A DNA stretch of 6,913 nucleotides from Chitinophagaceae bacterium. Lineage in GTDB: Bacteria; Bacteroidota; Bacteroidia; Chitinophagales; Chitinophagaceae. Positions 6,230 through 6,913 of this stretch are shown one piece after another. Location of the stretch: contig CANGEZ010000109.1 in assembly GCA_947452875.1 (NCBI GenBank), positions 1 through 6,913 on the forward strand. The letters are read 5' to 3'. A program made the position numbers and the translations under genes. Under the pieces are notes generated by a model, which searched no databases, was not told the DNA's origin, and was given only the letters and a program-made list of their open reading frames with translations. The first letter of the stretch is position 1, and the number at the start of each line of letters is the position of its first letter.

Positions 6230-6913
6230 TTATCTCGCAATATTCACCGCTCTCTTCTCTCTGATTACAGTTACTTTAATCTGACCAGGGAAAGTCATTT
6301 CAGTTTGTATTTTCTGAGCGATTTCAAAGCTTAATTTTTCGCTATCGTTATCGGTTACTTTATCTGCTTCTACAATTACCCTCAGCTCACGTCCTGCTTG
6401 AATAGCATAAGCTTTTTCTACACCTTGATAGGCCAATGCCAAGTTTTCAAGGTCTTTGATACGCTGAATGTATTGCTGCATGATTTCTCTTCTCGCACCT
6501 GGTCTGGCACCGCTTATCGCATCGCAAGCCTGTATAATTGGAGAAATCACGTATTTCATTTCCATTTCATCATGGTGAGCGCCGATGGCATTCACAACCG
6601 CAGGATTTTCGCCATATTTCTCAGCTAATTTAGCACCTAACAAAGCATGGCTCAATTCAGTTTCTTCATCCGGAACTTTTCCAATATCATGAAGCAAACC
6701 GGCACGCTTAGCCAATTTAGGATTCATGCCCAATTCAGAAGCCATGATCGCACAAAGATTAGCAGTTTCACGACTGTGCATCAATAAATTCTGACCATAA
6801 GAAGAACGGAAACGCATTCTGCCCACCATTCTGATCAATTCTTTATGTAAACCGTGAATACCCAACTCCATAGCAGTTCTTTCACCTATTTCCATTACCT
6901 GGTCTTCCAATTG
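6230..6913 (-). CDS. rny: Ribonuclease Y, C-terminal HD-domain half (5' end outside window)
   Basis: RNase Y is a membrane-anchored endoribonuclease that starts mRNA decay. The visible 227 residues hold the HD metal-dependent phosphohydrolase domain and the C-terminal domain. Visible motifs, counted from the codon at 6908-6910, are RSSYGQNLLMHS (His45), AKRAGLLHDIGK (His74-Asp75), SHALLGAKLAEKYGE, AIGAHHDEME (His112-His113), ACDAISGARPGARRE (Asp130), then GVEKAYAIQAGRELRVIV and the near-invariant ending PGQIKVTVIREKRAVNIAR. All expected metal ligands are present. The family is about 520 residues long, so the N-terminal membrane helix, coiled coil and KH domain lie beyond base 6913. The frame is open to the window edge; the TTG at 6910 is an internal leucine codon, not a start. 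Stop TAA at 6232-6230. Confidence 0.96.
   Translation of the reverse strand, partial: QLEDQVMEIGERTAMELGIHGLHKELIRMVGRMRFRSSYGQNLLMHSRETANLCAIMASELGMNPKLAKRAGLLHDIGKVPDEETELSHALLGAKLAEKYGENPAVVNAIGAHHDEMEMKYVISPIIQACDAISGARPGARREIMQQYIQRIKDLENLALAYQGVEKAYAIQAGRELRVIVEADKVTDNDSEKLSFEIAQKIQTEMTFPGQIKVTVIREKRAVNIAR

Noticed and set aside
1..6913. Mobile element, defence island, tRNA or toxin-antitoxin content
   Set aside because: No transposase, integrase, terminal repeats, tRNA-like cloverleaf or small toxin-antitoxin gene pair was found; nearly all DNA is accounted for by intact conserved genes.

Overview
The window looks like ordinary chromosomal DNA from a member of the Bacteroidota, most likely Chitinophagaceae or a close relative. 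This is judged from low-to-moderate GC, protein sequence character, start codons without clear Shine-Dalgarno sequences, and two exact matches to the Bacteroidota -7 promoter box TAnnTTTG placed just upstream of genes. The taxonomic call is inference from style, not from a marker gene search.

Layout. The left third (1-2643) reads on the + strand: the 3' part of a pabB-type aminodeoxychorismate synthase component I gene, followed after 15 bases by a gene for a berberine-bridge-enzyme-like FAD oxidoreductase with a Tat-like N-terminus. The right two thirds (2645-6913) read on the - strand. In transcription order they are rny (RNase Y, 5' end outside the window), rplS (ribosomal protein L19), tatA (Tat translocase pore subunit), gatA (amidotransferase subunit A) and an MltD-like lytic murein transglycosylase. 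The two groups converge with a single base between their stop codons.

Regulatory layout of the - strand. rplS and tatA each have their own likely promoter. rplS ends in a clear hairpin terminator at 5607-5637. tatA is followed by a 45-base hairpin and T6 tract that ends only about 10 bases before the gatA start codon. gatA and the transglycosylase gene are 5 bases apart and are probably co-transcribed. Between rny and rplS lies an array of 9-base units in two opposed blocks, which can fold into a long hairpin.

How the genes relate. Most are housekeeping functions: folate precursor synthesis, RNA decay, translation, tRNA-dependent amidation, protein export and wall turnover. The one functional link I can suggest is that the FAD oxidoreductase may be a substrate of the Tat system whose TatA subunit is encoded nearby. 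I do not see a new defence, mobile or biosynthetic system here. The points most worth checking are the 9-base inverted array, the terminator-like gatA leader, and the likely exported oxidoreductase next to pabB.
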